NCBI GenBank assembly: GCA_023411115.1
Contig: JAEYPF010000016.1
Location: 129,439 to 193,438, forward strand
Source: Methanobacteriota archaeon
GTDB lineage: Archaea; Methanobacteriota; Methanobacteria; Methanobacteriales; Methanobacteriaceae
DNA length: 64,000 nt
Direction of reading: 5' to 3'
A model generated the notes under the pieces. That model was not told the DNA's origin. It worked only from the letters and a program-made list of their open reading frames with translations, and did no database searches. Both the position numbers and the translations under genes were made by a program. The first letter of the stretch is position 1. Every line of letters starts with the position of its first letter. Of the stretch, positions 15,800 through 24,931 are shown one piece after another.

Positions 15800-17248
15800 A
15801 TGAATGAAGAAAATCAATACAAACTCGAAAAAATAATCAAGAAGCCAGATTCAATTCTTGATGAATTTCCTCTTAAAGGAGGTAGCGCCCCTACAGCTAC
15901 CCATTACTGCCCTGGTTGTGGTCATGGAATTTTACACAAACTCATTGGAGAAGCAGTAGATGATCTAGAGATTCAAGACCGCACAGTTCTTACAAGCCCT
16001 GTAGGTTGTGCAGTATATGCTTATCATTATTTTCAGTGTGGAAATGTTCAGACAGCTCATGGAAGAGCACCTGCCGTAGGTACAGGACTCTCAAGAGCCG
16101 AAGATAATGCAATTGTCATATTATACCAGGGTGATGGTGATCTAGCTTCAATAGGACTTAATGAAACAATTCAAGCTGCAAATCGTGGCGAAAAAATGGC
16201 AGTATTCTTTGTGAATAATTCAGTTTATGGAATGACTGGAGGCCAAATGGCGCCCACAACACTTATTGGAGAGGTTACTGTAACATGTCCAGAAGGAAGA
16301 GATCCTAGATTTACGGGATACCCCTTACATATGTGTGAATTAATTGATAATCTGAATGCACCAGTTTATATCGAAAGGGTTTCAGTTTCAGATGTTAAAA
16401 ACATTAGAAAAGCAAAAATAGCTGTAAAAAAAGCTCTTAGAATACAAAAAGAAGGCAAAGGTTACGCATTTGTTGAAGTGTTATCACCATGCCCTACAAA
16501 TCTTAGACTTGATGTAGTTGAATCTGAAAGATTTATCAACGAGGAAATGGAGAAGGAATTTCCAGTTAAAAAATTCAGAGATAAAATAAACGAAGTCGAA
16601 CCTCTTTGTAGAGGTGAAAGTGACTTTTCCAAAGAATCCCTTGATAAAATTTTTGAGGTTGAAAGTGAAAGCACGGAAGATACCGTAAATAATCCTGATC
16701 TTGCAGAAAAAAGTGCTAAGATTGCCGGATTTGGTGGTCAGGGCGTTTTAAGTATGGGAATTACACTTGCAGAAGCAGGGATGAAGGCAGGGTTAAATGT
16801 ATCCTATTATCCTTCTTACGGACCTGAACAGAGAGGCGGTGAATCCAACTGCATAGTCATTGTCTCGGGAGAATTTATAGGTTCTCCAGCTGTAAACGAA
16901 GTTGATACCCTTGTTGCACTTAACAGACCTTCACTTGAAAAATTTAAGCATGACGTGAAAAAGGGAGGTTTAATTCTCTATGATTCAGCAATAGGAGAAT
17001 TTGAAGCTCCGGCAGGTGTTGATGCAGTTCCAATCCCGGCTTTCAAGATTGCTAAAGAACATGGTGTTAAAAGAGCAGGTAATACGGTTTTATTGGGTGT
17101 TATAATGGCCCTTGGACGTGCCGGAATTCCTGAAGAAATGTTTAAAAAGGCAATAGAACATACATTCTCCAAAAAGCCAAAATTGATTCCAGTAAACCTT
17201 GAAATACTTGAAGCTGGAGCAAAATGGGCCCGGGAAAATTTAAGCTAA
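15800..17248 (+). CDS. vorA: Ketoisovalerate:ferredoxin oxidoreductase subunit VorA (beta-gamma fusion)
   Basis: A 482-residue fusion. Residues 25-285 are the TPP-binding beta domain: YCPGCGHGILHK, then GDGDLASIGLNETIQ and NNSVYGMTGGQMAPTT. Residues 300-482 are the gamma domain: IAGFGGQGVLSMGITLAEA, then SYYPSYGPEQRGGESNC. Fusion of beta with gamma is normal for VorA of Methanobacteriales. The ATG follows the vorB stop directly, and the ribosome-binding site GGAGAGGATTAG lies within vorB. No gene follows for 248 nt, so the operon ends here. Confidence 0.87.
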   Translation: MNEENQYKLEKIIKKPDSILDEFPLKGGSAPTATHYCPGCGHGILHKLIGEAVDDLEIQDRTVLTSPVGCAVYAYHYFQCGNVQTAHGRAPAVGTGLSRAEDNAIVILYQGDGDLASIGLNETIQAANRGEKMAVFFVNNSVYGMTGGQMAPTTLIGEVTVTCPEGRDPRFTGYPLHMCELIDNLNAPVYIERVSVSDVKNIRKAKIAVKKALRIQKEGKGYAFVEVLSPCPTNLRLDVVESERFINEEMEKEFPVKKFRDKINEVEPLCRGESDFSKESLDKIFEVESESTEDTVNNPDLAEKSAKIAGFGGQGVLSMGITLAEAGMKAGLNVSYYPSYGPEQRGGESNCIVIVSGEFIGSPAVNEVDTLVALNRPSLEKFKHDVKKGGLILYDSAIGEFEAPAGVDAVPIPAFKIAKEHGVKRAGNTVLLGVIMALGRAGIPEEMFKKAIEHTFSKKPKLIPVNLEILEAGAKWARENLS

Positions 17249-17343
17249 AATTTAATCTTTTCTAAATCTTTTAATTTTTTCATTTTATAGAAAATTATTT
17301 TTTTGAAATATATTATTATATCGCCATTTTAAGTTTTTCATGT

Positions 17344-17388
17344 TTGAAAAAACAAGTTTTTTCAACCGTAAAAATCACGGATTTTTAC
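17344..17388. repeat. Two adjacent short hairpins
   Basis: Inverted repeats at 17344-17365 (10-bp arms, 2-nt centre; effectively 9-bp with a 4-nt loop) and 17368-17388 (9-bp, loop ACG). They belong to the hairpin family that is constant in geometry. They may end the vor transcript. Confidence 0.75.
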
Positions 17389-17496
17389 ATGTTTAAATCC
17401 TATAAACAGGCCAATGCCAAAACTTAAGTAAAATTCATTCTATATATTATATATGATAAATTGCTGGATTTTTACTATTAAAAGTGGTGATAAACC

Positions 17497-19218
17497 ATGT
17501 CTGAGTCTTTATTGAAAGAAGATGTTTCCATAGTCCTGTGTGGTGAAGCAGGGCAGGGTATTCAAACTGTCGAAGAAATACTGGTGCAGGCTGTCAAACT
17601 TGGAGGATACAACGTTTTCTCCTCAAAAGAATATATGTCAAGGATAAGGGGTGGAGAAAATTCTACTGAGATAAGGGTATCCTCAAATAGAGTATTGGCC
17701 TATGTCAATAGAATCGATATACTGATTGCAATCAGTAAAGGAGCTATAGATCACCTTAAAGAGAGGATATCTGATGACACAGTCATAATTGGAGATGAAG
17801 AGACTTTAAAAGATATAGAAAAGCCAAACTTAATAAAAATTCCATTTTTAAAAACGGCAAAATCCATTGGAAGCCCTCTATTTGCAAATGTTATTGCTGC
17901 TGGTGCCCTTTCAAGGATTTTAAATATTGATTCCCATGTATTTGATGAATGTATTAACGCCATGTTCGGAAACAAAGGCGAGAAAATACTTAAAGGAGAT
18001 CTTCAAGCTGGAGAAGAAGGCTACAAAGTTGGAGAAGATCTTGTAAAATCAGGAAAATTAAATATCGAAATCAAAAAGGATCTTAAAATAAGAGATGAAC
18101 TCCTACTAAACGGTACTGAAGTTGTGGGTTTTGGCTGTATTGCAGGTGGCTGCAAGTTCATGTCCTCATACCCCATGACACCATCCACGCCTCTTCAAAA
18201 TTTCATTGCTGGTAATTCTGAAGAATTTGGAATGATTTTTGAACAGGCGGAAGATGAAATAGCTGCAATAAATATGGGTTTAGGAGCATCTTATGCAGGA
18301 GCAAGATCCGTCGTAGCCACTTCAGGAAGTGGATTTGCACTCATGAGTGAAGCTGTAGGATTATCGGGGATGATTGAAACTCCAATAGTAATATATCTTG
18401 GACAGCGCCCAGGACCTGCTGTAGGGCTGCCTACACGAACAGCCCAGGAAGATCTGAAGATGGCTCTTTATTCTGCTCCAGGTGAGACTCCAAAAGCAGT
18501 TTTTGCACCTGGAAAATTTGAAGACGCGTTTTATTTAGCCTATCATGCATTTAACCTCGCAGATAAATATCAGATTCCTGTTTTTATACTTACAGACCAG
18601 TACTTTGCAGATGTATATTACAATTTACCTGAACTTGATTTAAGTGATGTAAAATTTCAAAAATACATTACTAAAACCGGTAAAGACTACAGAAGGTATG
18701 AACTGACTGAAAATGGAATATCTCCACGAGGAATCCCAGGATATGGAGATGGACTTGTAGTTGTAGATTCAGATGAACACGATGAAGAGGGGCACATAAC
18801 TGAAGACCTTAATCTAAGGTCCAAAATGGTAGAAAAACGTCTATATAAAAAACTTGAAGGAATTAAGGAAGATATAATTCCTCCCGAACTCATAGGACCC
18901 TCAGATTATGATGTTCTTGTTGTAGGTTGGGGTTCTACCTATGGAGCTATAAAAGAAGCGCTGGACAAATTGAAAAATGATAACATTGCATTTTTATACT
19001 TCAAACAGGTTTATCCACTCCATAAGGAAACTAGAAATTATCTTGAGAAAGCTAAAAAGACCATTATTTTTGAAAATAATGCCAGCGCCCAATTTAGAAA
19101 TCTCATAAAAGTTGAAACTGGTTTTGAAATCCATGAAAAATCATTGAAGTATAATGGAATGCCTTTCTCGGTTGAAGAAGTTACAGAAACCTTAAACAGC
19201 CTTCTGGAGGAATTATAA
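17497..19218 (+). CDS. 2-oxoacid:acceptor oxidoreductase, gamma-alpha fused subunit
   Basis: A 573-residue protein. Residues 8-185 are the gamma domain (CGEAGQGIQTVEEIL, SRIRGGENSTEIRVS) and residues 200-573 the alpha domain (YPMTPSTPLQNFI, FEQAEDEIAAINMGLGASYA, GLPTRTAQEDL). This gamma-alpha order is the KorA-type architecture found with a separate beta subunit in many bacteria and archaea. The substrate could be 2-oxoglutarate or another 2-oxoacid and cannot be fixed by eye. There is no ferredoxin subunit gene beside it. AAAGTGGTGATAAACC provides the ribosome-binding site. The stop overlaps the next start by one base, indicating translational coupling. Confidence 0.85.
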   Translation: MSESLLKEDVSIVLCGEAGQGIQTVEEILVQAVKLGGYNVFSSKEYMSRIRGGENSTEIRVSSNRVLAYVNRIDILIAISKGAIDHLKERISDDTVIIGDEETLKDIEKPNLIKIPFLKTAKSIGSPLFANVIAAGALSRILNIDSHVFDECINAMFGNKGEKILKGDLQAGEEGYKVGEDLVKSGKLNIEIKKDLKIRDELLLNGTEVVGFGCIAGGCKFMSSYPMTPSTPLQNFIAGNSEEFGMIFEQAEDEIAAINMGLGASYAGARSVVATSGSGFALMSEAVGLSGMIETPIVIYLGQRPGPAVGLPTRTAQEDLKMALYSAPGETPKAVFAPGKFEDAFYLAYHAFNLADKYQIPVFILTDQYFADVYYNLPELDLSDVKFQKYITKTGKDYRRYELTENGISPRGIPGYGDGLVVVDSDEHDEEGHITEDLNLRSKMVEKRLYKKLEGIKEDIIPPELIGPSDYDVLVVGWGSTYGAIKEALDKLKNDNIAFLYFKQVYPLHKETRNYLEKAKKTIIFENNASAQFRNLIKVETGFEIHEKSLKYNGMPFSVEEVTETLNSLLEEL

Positions 19219-20084
19219 TGGATCCAAAAGTCTTTGATGTTGAAAATGCAGATGTTGCGTGGTGCCCCGGTTGTGGGAACTTTTCTATTCTTAGAACATT
19301 AAAAATGGCCCTAGCTGAACTTGAAATGGATTCCCGTGAACTTGTACTCGTGTCTGGAATCGGTCAGGCAGGTAAACTTCCACATTACCTTAAATCAAAT
19401 ACATATAACAGCCTTCACGGCAGGGCCCTTTCTCCTGCAACTGCAATAAAGGCTGTAAATAAAGGCCTTAAAGTTATAGTTACAAGCGGTGATGGAGATA
19501 TGTATGGAGAAGGAGGAAATCATTTCATGCACACAATCCGCCGAAATCCAGATATAACCAGTATAGTGCACAATAACATGGTTTATGGCCTAACTAAAGG
19601 CCAGGCATCTCCAACCACTCAAAGAGAATTTAAAACACCGTTGCAGGTTGAAGGAGTAGCCTTAGAACCTTTTAACCCATTAGCTATTGCAATTGCCCTT
19701 GATGCATCATTTGTGGCCAGAACATTTGCTGGAGATATCAATCATATGAAAGAAGTCTTTAAAAAGGCAATAGAACACAAAGGATATGCTCTTGTTGATG
19801 TTTTCCAGCCCTGTGTCACTTATAACAAAATAAACACATTTCAATGGTTTAGAGAAAATGTGTACTATCTGGATGAGTCATATGATCCCTACGACAGGGG
19901 CGAAGCATTCAAAAAGGCAATAGAATACCTTAAATTCCCACTTGGAGTTTTATATATCAATCCTGATAAAACACCGTATGAAGACATTTTAACTGTTTAC
20001 AGGGAAGAAAAATCACCATTATATGAAAGGGACGTTAATATGGAAAAATTAAAGAACCTTATTGAGTCAAAAAGGAAAATCTGA
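19218..20084 (+). CDS. 2-oxoacid:acceptor oxidoreductase, beta subunit (TPP-binding)
   Basis: A 288-residue beta subunit partnering the preceding gamma-alpha protein. It has the cluster motif WCPGCGNF at residues 15-22, GDGDMYGEGGNHFMHTIRR and NNMVYGLTKGQASPTT for TPP/Mg binding, and a later cysteine in FQPCVTY. These features match KorB-type subunits of about 290 residues. The start is embedded in the upstream stop (ATAATGG), with GGAGGAATT in front. Ferredoxin is the expected acceptor in a methanogen; the oxoacid is not determined. Confidence 0.85.
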   Translation: MDPKVFDVENADVAWCPGCGNFSILRTLKMALAELEMDSRELVLVSGIGQAGKLPHYLKSNTYNSLHGRALSPATAIKAVNKGLKVIVTSGDGDMYGEGGNHFMHTIRRNPDITSIVHNNMVYGLTKGQASPTTQREFKTPLQVEGVALEPFNPLAIAIALDASFVARTFAGDINHMKEVFKKAIEHKGYALVDVFQPCVTYNKINTFQWFRENVYYLDESYDPYDRGEAFKKAIEYLKFPLGVLYINPDKTPYEDILTVYREEKSPLYERDVNMEKLKNLIESKRKI

Positions 20085-20110
20085 ACCCAAATTTTCCTTG
20101 GAGTATTTCA

Positions 20111-21010
20111 ATGAAAATAGGTTATACCGCTTTAAACTGGACTATAGGATGCAACGGGGCCAAAACATTTCGTTTAAAATCATATTCACATGAAAAATTT
20201 ATTGAAACCGCTGAAAATAATCTAGATTGTCTTCTAACAATGTTAAAGTTTAATGTGGAGAATGATCTATTTTTTTTTAGAATTACTTCAAGGTTAATTC
20301 CCTTTGCATCCCATCCAATAATGGATTTTGACTGGATAGACTATTTTAAAGATAATTTTAAGGAAATAAGCGAGTTTATCTATGAAAATAACATAAGAAT
20401 CTCCATGCATCCCGGACAATTTATTGTAATTAATTCTAAAGATCCTGAAGTTTTTAAGAGAGGCTTAAACGAACTTAAATATCACAGTGAAGTTTTTGAC
20501 ATTTTAAAGCTCGACAGTACCGCTAAGATGCAAGTACATGTCGGAGGAGTTTATGAGGATAAAGAAGGAAGCATAGAAAGATTTATAGAACGGTACAGAA
20601 GCCTTAATAAAAATATAAAAAAACGATTAGTTATAGAAAATGATGATAAAAGTTATAGTCTTTCAGAATGTATGGAAATAAGTAAAAAGACCAATATTCC
20701 TGTTCTTTTTGATTATTTTCATCATGAACTCAATAACAATGGTGAAAGCCTTGAAGAATGCTTTAAAAACTTTACAAAAACCTGGAAAGCTAAAGATGGA
20801 ATACCCCTGGTTGACTATAGCTCCCAAAAACCCGAGAAGTCTAAAGGAACACATATAGAATCAATAGATATGAATCATTTTAGAAAATTTTTAAAGGAAA
20901 CAGGAAATTTTGATTTTGACGTTATGCTTGAAATAAAAGATAAAGAAACAAGCGCTTTGAAGGCTGTAGATATTTTACGGAAGGATAAGAGATTTATCAA
21001 AAATATTTGA
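20111..21010 (+). CDS. uvsE: UV DNA damage endonuclease UvsE
   Basis: A 299-residue TIM-barrel endonuclease that nicks 5' of cyclobutane dimers, 6-4 photoproducts and abasic sites. Recognised by MKIGYTALN at the N-terminus, SRLIPFASHP, ISMHPGQF, LHVGG-like VHVGGVYEDKEG, RLVIENDD, LFDYFHHELN, DYSSQ and a late MLEIKDKE, which carry the metal-binding His, Glu and Asp residues of the family. Length is normal. It begins 26 nt after the oxidoreductase beta gene with TTGGAGT upstream, so it may be read through from that operon. Functionally it is unrelated to it. Confidence 0.88.
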   Translation: MKIGYTALNWTIGCNGAKTFRLKSYSHEKFIETAENNLDCLLTMLKFNVENDLFFFRITSRLIPFASHPIMDFDWIDYFKDNFKEISEFIYENNIRISMHPGQFIVINSKDPEVFKRGLNELKYHSEVFDILKLDSTAKMQVHVGGVYEDKEGSIERFIERYRSLNKNIKKRLVIENDDKSYSLSECMEISKKTNIPVLFDYFHHELNNNGESLEECFKNFTKTWKAKDGIPLVDYSSQKPEKSKGTHIESIDMNHFRKFLKETGNFDFDVMLEIKDKETSALKAVDILRKDKRFIKNI

Positions 21011-21075
21011 GCCCAAATGGTTTTAGTTCATTTTTAAAAATTTAAATACCAATTTTAATAAAAGTATTACTTTGA

Positions 21076-22077
21076 ATGAAAATATTATTAAAAGAGTGTT
21101 TAAAAGAAGGTGAGAATATAACAGAAATTGGATATGCGCTTTCAGGTGAGCAGCAACCTCCTCTTAACCTCATAAAGTATGCCAAAGAGGCAGAAAATGC
21201 AGGGTTTGATTTTATAACGATTTCAGACCATTATCATCCATGGCTTGAAAGTCAAGGACAAAGCCCACATGTATGGACCACAATAGGCAGCATAGCACAG
21301 GTAACAAAGAAAATACCTATAGTAACCGCCGTTAGCTGCCCAACATTCAGGCAGCACCCTGCAATTGTGGCACAAGCTGCAGCTACAGTGGCCTCTATAA
21401 TACCGGGCAGGTTCACACTGGGAGTGGGTTCTGGAGAAAATTTAAATGAGCATATATTCGGCGACAGCTGGCCAGCAGCCCCTATCCGGATTGAAATGCT
21501 AGAAGAAGCAGTTGATATTATAAGAACTCTCTGGAAAGGGGGAATGCGGGATTATGAAGGTAGGTACTATTATGTCGAAAATGCTCAAATTTACACGCTG
21601 CCTGAAAAACTTCCACCAATTATCATGTCTGGATTTGGACCAATAGCAGCAAACACGGCGGGAAGAGTTGGAGATGGATTTATTACAGGGGGCATATCTA
21701 AAAATCTGATAGATACATTTAAATCGTCAGGCGGGGCAGGTAAACCCTGTTACTCTGGAGTTACAGTTTGCTGGGATGAAAGTGAAGAAGACGCCATAAA
21801 AACAGCTTATAAGCACTGGCCATTAGTTGCAATGAAGGGTGAACTGAGCTGGGAAATTAAAACTACTACCCACTTTGAACAAATTGCAGAGATGATAACT
21901 GAAAAAGACGTGGCTAAAAATACTTTGTGCAGCCCTGATCCAGAAGAATTCATAAAGGAAATAAAAAAGGGCATAGATACCGGTTTTGATCATGTATATC
22001 TTCAACAAATAGGTCTAAAACAGAGTGAATTCATTGAATTTTGTGAAAAAGAGATTTTACCCGAATTTCAGGAGTAA
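21076..22077 (+). CDS. F420-dependent LLM-class oxidoreductase (glucose-6-phosphate dehydrogenase-like)
   Basis: A 333-residue bacterial-luciferase-like TIM barrel. The segments IGYALSGEQQPP, FDFITISDHYHPW, SPHVWTTIGSIAQVT, GRFTLGVGSGENLNEH and the late CSPDPEEFIKEI match the F420-dependent glucose-6-phosphate dehydrogenase-like subgroup. It should bind coenzyme F420 and transfer hydride to an alcohol or sugar-like substrate that remains unknown. The ATG at 21076 adds about 15 residues compared with relatives that begin MxEIGYALS. A good AAGGTGAG site lies just before a non-canonical ATA at that position, so the true start is open. Confidence 0.82.
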   Translation: MKILLKECLKEGENITEIGYALSGEQQPPLNLIKYAKEAENAGFDFITISDHYHPWLESQGQSPHVWTTIGSIAQVTKKIPIVTAVSCPTFRQHPAIVAQAAATVASIIPGRFTLGVGSGENLNEHIFGDSWPAAPIRIEMLEEAVDIIRTLWKGGMRDYEGRYYYVENAQIYTLPEKLPPIIMSGFGPIAANTAGRVGDGFITGGISKNLIDTFKSSGGAGKPCYSGVTVCWDESEEDAIKTAYKHWPLVAMKGELSWEIKTTTHFEQIAEMITEKDVAKNTLCSPDPEEFIKEIKKGIDTGFDHVYLQQIGLKQSEFIEFCEKEILPEFQE

Positions 22078-22223
22078 ACAAAGAAATAATTTTTCTTAAT
22101 TATTTCGAAGATGTAAAATACCTAAATCCCCGATCTAACAAAAATAGCATATAATAAAATCCCCGTAATTTCTATGTCAGCGAAAAGTTTTTATTTGATG
22201 AAAATTAACGTATGATAAGCCAC

Positions 22224-22333
22224 GCCGGGGTGGCTCAGTTGGTTAGAGCGCACGGCTCATAGGGTATTTAAGCAGTGCTCTGACTTTTTCCTGGGATACC
22301 GTGAGGCCGCGGGTTCGAATCCCGCCCCCGGCA
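22224..22333 (+). tRNA. tRNA-Met (CAT), elongator, with 36-nt intron
   Basis: A cloverleaf can be drawn. The acceptor GCCGGGG (22224-22230) pairs with CCCCGGC (22326-22332). The anticodon stem CACGG (22251-22255) pairs with CCGTG (22299-22303), with loop CTCATA...A carrying anticodon CAT. The T arm GCGGG-TTCGAAT-CCCGC closes the molecule. An insertion at 22262-22297, just after position 37, is the canonical archaeal intron site; the flanks can form a bulge-helix-bulge. No CCA is encoded. The anticodon stem lacks the three G-C pairs of an initiator. Ile2 (lysidine/agmatidine type CAT) is the less likely alternative. Confidence 0.9.
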
Positions 22334-22335
22334 CT

Positions 22336-22381
22336 CAAAAATTCCATGAATTTTTGGGGCATCGAAAACAGAGTTTTCGAT
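22336..22381. repeat. Two hairpins directly after tRNA-Met
   Basis: Perfect 9-bp stems with 3-nt loops at 22336-22356 (CAT) and 22361-22381 (AGA). The first begins two bases after the tRNA end. Same geometry as the array near the left end of the window. Confidence 0.8.
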
Positions 22382-22491
22382 AGCACTTAAAAAATTCTCA
22401 CAAAAGTCCCAGAACTAAATTCTTTTTTAATAATAAATTGATATTCTAACGTTAAATTTAACTCATTTTAGCATAAAAGATATTACTGTAC

Positions 22492-24432
22492 TTATTTTAT
22501 GAATTTATCCTTATATTCCATGACGAGCATTGTTATATCATCAAACTGTTCTTTATTTCCTGCAAAGATGTCAATTTCTTCCTTGACATATGATAACAGT
22601 TCTGTAAGATTTGGATCATTTTTATTATTCATAACCTGTAACAAACGCAAATCTCCAAATAACTCATCATCATGATTAATAGCTTCTGTTACGCCATCAG
22701 TATATAGATAAACCCTATCTCCCGGTTCTAGATCAATTTCATTTTGATAGTAGTTAATGTTCTCCATACCTGCCAGAACAAACCCTGGTTTTGATTTCAG
22801 CCAATTATAATCATTACCTGCATGTTTTAGTAGAGGAGGGTTATGTCCTGCATTAACATAAGTAAATTTACCTGTTTCAACTTCTAGAATACCCATCCAT
22901 GCTGTAACAAACATATTTTCGTCATTCCCTTCGTATAACTGGTTATTAACTGTTGTAAACACTTCTGCTGGGCTTTTTCCAAGTTGTGCATGGTTCTTTA
23001 TCATGGTCTTTGCAATTACCATAAATAACGCCGCAGGTACTCCTTTTCCAGAGACATCTGCAATGACAATCGCTAAATGATTTTCATCTATTAAAAAGAA
23101 ATCATAAAAATCCCCACCAACTTCCTTTGCAGGGATATTCATTGCATAAACATCGAATTCATTCCGCTGCGGAAAAGCAGGGAATTTTCTCGGCAGCATA
23201 TCTGCCTGTATTCTTTTTGCAACATTTAACTCAGTATTTATCCTCTCTTTTTCAGCAGTGACATTTTCAAGGTTTTCCATGTAAACTTCCAAATCTTTGA
23301 TCATTTTTTGGAAAGAAGATGCTAAAATTCCTACTTCATTTTTTTGGGCTATATATTCCTCACATTTTGATATAACTTGTTTACTATCCCTTATTTCATT
23401 AGAATCATTGACATAATTTTTTACAATGTCTGACATTGATTCTATTGGTGTAGAAATATTCCTTTCTATGTACCATAAAAATGCAATAGATGCTATATAA
23501 AAAACAGAAAGTACCAGTGTGATGTTTAAATATACAGAATCCCAGAACTGTATTGTGTCTACTGCAGAAATAGTAAAAAGGGATCTGATCCCAGTTAATA
23601 TTGCGATGATTGCACCGATTATGATGAAAATTACAATTAAATTTTCTGTTAAAGACATTTTTATTTCAGTTGTCTTTTCCTTTATTTCCTTGGTAATAGG
23701 TCTAAAAACATAGAACAAAACCAAAGAATAAGTTACACCCCCTGCAATCCATCCCCATATATCTGGAGTTGTAAATTTAGAATAAACACTATTTATACTG
23801 CCGATTATGATGATCATTATTGCGGTTATATCAAATATTTTTGGAGGTATCCTTGTTTTCTTTGCCTTTTTCGGCTTATACATCGAAACACCATAATAAT
23901 TAGCCCCAATAAGGATCAAAGTCCCAAACATTATGGAAAAATCAAAGTTATTAACCGCAAATATCAATGTGGTTAAAGAAACCAGGTCATACAGTCCCAA
24001 TCCATCCATTAAAAACCCAAGTAATCCCGCCATAACAGCCGCGTTTATAAACATGATTACTACAAATTTTATCAGATGTTTAACCGTATCCAATCTAGGT
24101 AAACTGGTGGTTTCTCCCCTATTTAACGTGTACCACAATTTGTACGGGATATATCCATATAAAAATTGTATAAAAAAGTTTATGATATAAACTTCAGGAG
24201 GGAATCCTACCATCATATCAGACGCCAAATATCCAAGTGCTGCCCCTGCCGCCCCCCAAGGGCCAAATATCAGTCCTAGTACAGGAGGTAGCGCACTAAC
24301 CGGGCCTAACTCAGATATGGGTATCACTGGGAAGAAATAATGGAAAAGAAACTGAATACTGAATATAATAACAGCACAGCTTATTAATCGTGTAATATTA
24401 GATTTAGTATTAATTGAATTCTTCATTTTCAT
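22492..24432 (-). CDS. Membrane RsbU/SpoIIE-type PP2C serine phosphatase
   Basis: A 646-residue sensor phosphatase. The N-terminal third has about eight hydrophobic membrane segments, with a Gly/Pro-rich loop after the first, resembling integral sensory domains. Residues 285-335 hold more membrane segments and lead into a HAMP-like helix (STPIESMSDIVKNYVND). A coiled coil follows, then the SpoIIE/PP2C catalytic domain (405-646): VAKRIQADMLPRKFP, VGGDFYDFF, IADVSGKGVPAALFM, VNAGHNPPLL, YTDGVTEA and FDDITML. The metal-binding aspartates are present. In bacteria RsbU dephosphorylates a STAS anti-anti-sigma factor. Here the STAS gene lies two genes upstream in the same operon. It is the last gene of the NRPS operon, 34 nt after its neighbour. 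Confidence 0.88.
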   Translation of the reverse strand: MKMKNSINTKSNITRLISCAVIIFSIQFLFHYFFPVIPISELGPVSALPPVLGLIFGPWGAAGAALGYLASDMMVGFPPEVYIINFFIQFLYGYIPYKLWYTLNRGETTSLPRLDTVKHLIKFVVIMFINAAVMAGLLGFLMDGLGLYDLVSLTTLIFAVNNFDFSIMFGTLILIGANYYGVSMYKPKKAKKTRIPPKIFDITAIMIIIIGSINSVYSKFTTPDIWGWIAGGVTYSLVLFYVFRPITKEIKEKTTEIKMSLTENLIVIFIIIGAIIAILTGIRSLFTISAVDTIQFWDSVYLNITLVLSVFYIASIAFLWYIERNISTPIESMSDIVKNYVNDSNEIRDSKQVISKCEEYIAQKNEVGILASSFQKMIKDLEVYMENLENVTAEKERINTELNVAKRIQADMLPRKFPAFPQRNEFDVYAMNIPAKEVGGDFYDFFLIDENHLAIVIADVSGKGVPAALFMVIAKTMIKNHAQLGKSPAEVFTTVNNQLYEGNDENMFVTAWMGILEVETGKFTYVNAGHNPPLLKHAGNDYNWLKSKPGFVLAGMENINYYQNEIDLEPGDRVYLYTDGVTEAINHDDELFGDLRLLQVMNNKNDPNLTELLSYVKEEIDIFAGNKEQFDDITMLVMEYKDKFIK

Positions 24433-24466
24433 CGCTTTATGCCTAAATAAGATAATGATTCCAGTT

Positions 24467-24877
24467 TTAATTTAATTTTTTCTGAATTGTTAAGATATTT
24501 TTTCCATCTTTATGTTCATATTCAATATGATCTACATTCTTCTTAATCAGGAAAATTCCCAGTCCACCAACTTCTTTTTCTTCGACATTCAAAGAAATAT
24601 CCGGATCTTCATTTTTTAATGGATTATAAGGGATTCCACAGTCTATAAATTGCATTGTAACCTGTAAAGGGTGTTCATCTATGTCACAGCAAATTACAAC
24701 TTTCCCTTCCTCTGATTTATAAGCATAATTTACAATATTTACATATGCTTCCTCAATTGAAAGTTCTAACTGCAGTCGGGATTTCATTACGTAATCTACT
24801 GAGTCCAACTGGTCACTTAAAAAATTCATTACCTTCTGCAGATTTTCTATTTTCGCAGGTACTGTTAGTTTATTCAT
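24467..24877 (-). CDS. RsbW/SpoIIAB-type ATP-binding serine kinase-like protein
   Basis: A 136-residue GHKL-fold protein like bacterial anti-sigma kinases. The N box is LELSIEEAYVNIVNYAYKSE, the G1 box is FIDCGIPYNP, and GGLGIFLIKKNVD is the G2-like lid. A histidine phospho-acceptor is absent, as expected for serine kinases of this group. It should phosphorylate the STAS protein encoded just upstream, opposing the phosphatase encoded just downstream. Archaea have no sigma factor, so the protein it sequesters or releases is unknown. The ATG is preceded by AAGGAAAAGATGG. Confidence 0.85.
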   Translation of the reverse strand: MNKLTVPAKIENLQKVMNFLSDQLDSVDYVMKSRLQLELSIEEAYVNIVNYAYKSEEGKVVICCDIDEHPLQVTMQFIDCGIPYNPLKNEDPDISLNVEEKEVGGLGIFLIKKNVDHIEYEHKDGKNILTIQKKLN

Positions 24878-24931
24878 AGTCCATCTTTTCCTTTGTAAAT
24901 GACAATTACTTAAACAGTGGGCCTTTATATC

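Noticed and set aside
22224..22333. tRNA-Met as an integration site
   Set aside because: No integrase gene or duplicated tRNA 3' end was seen nearby; the adjacent repeats are the general hairpin type.
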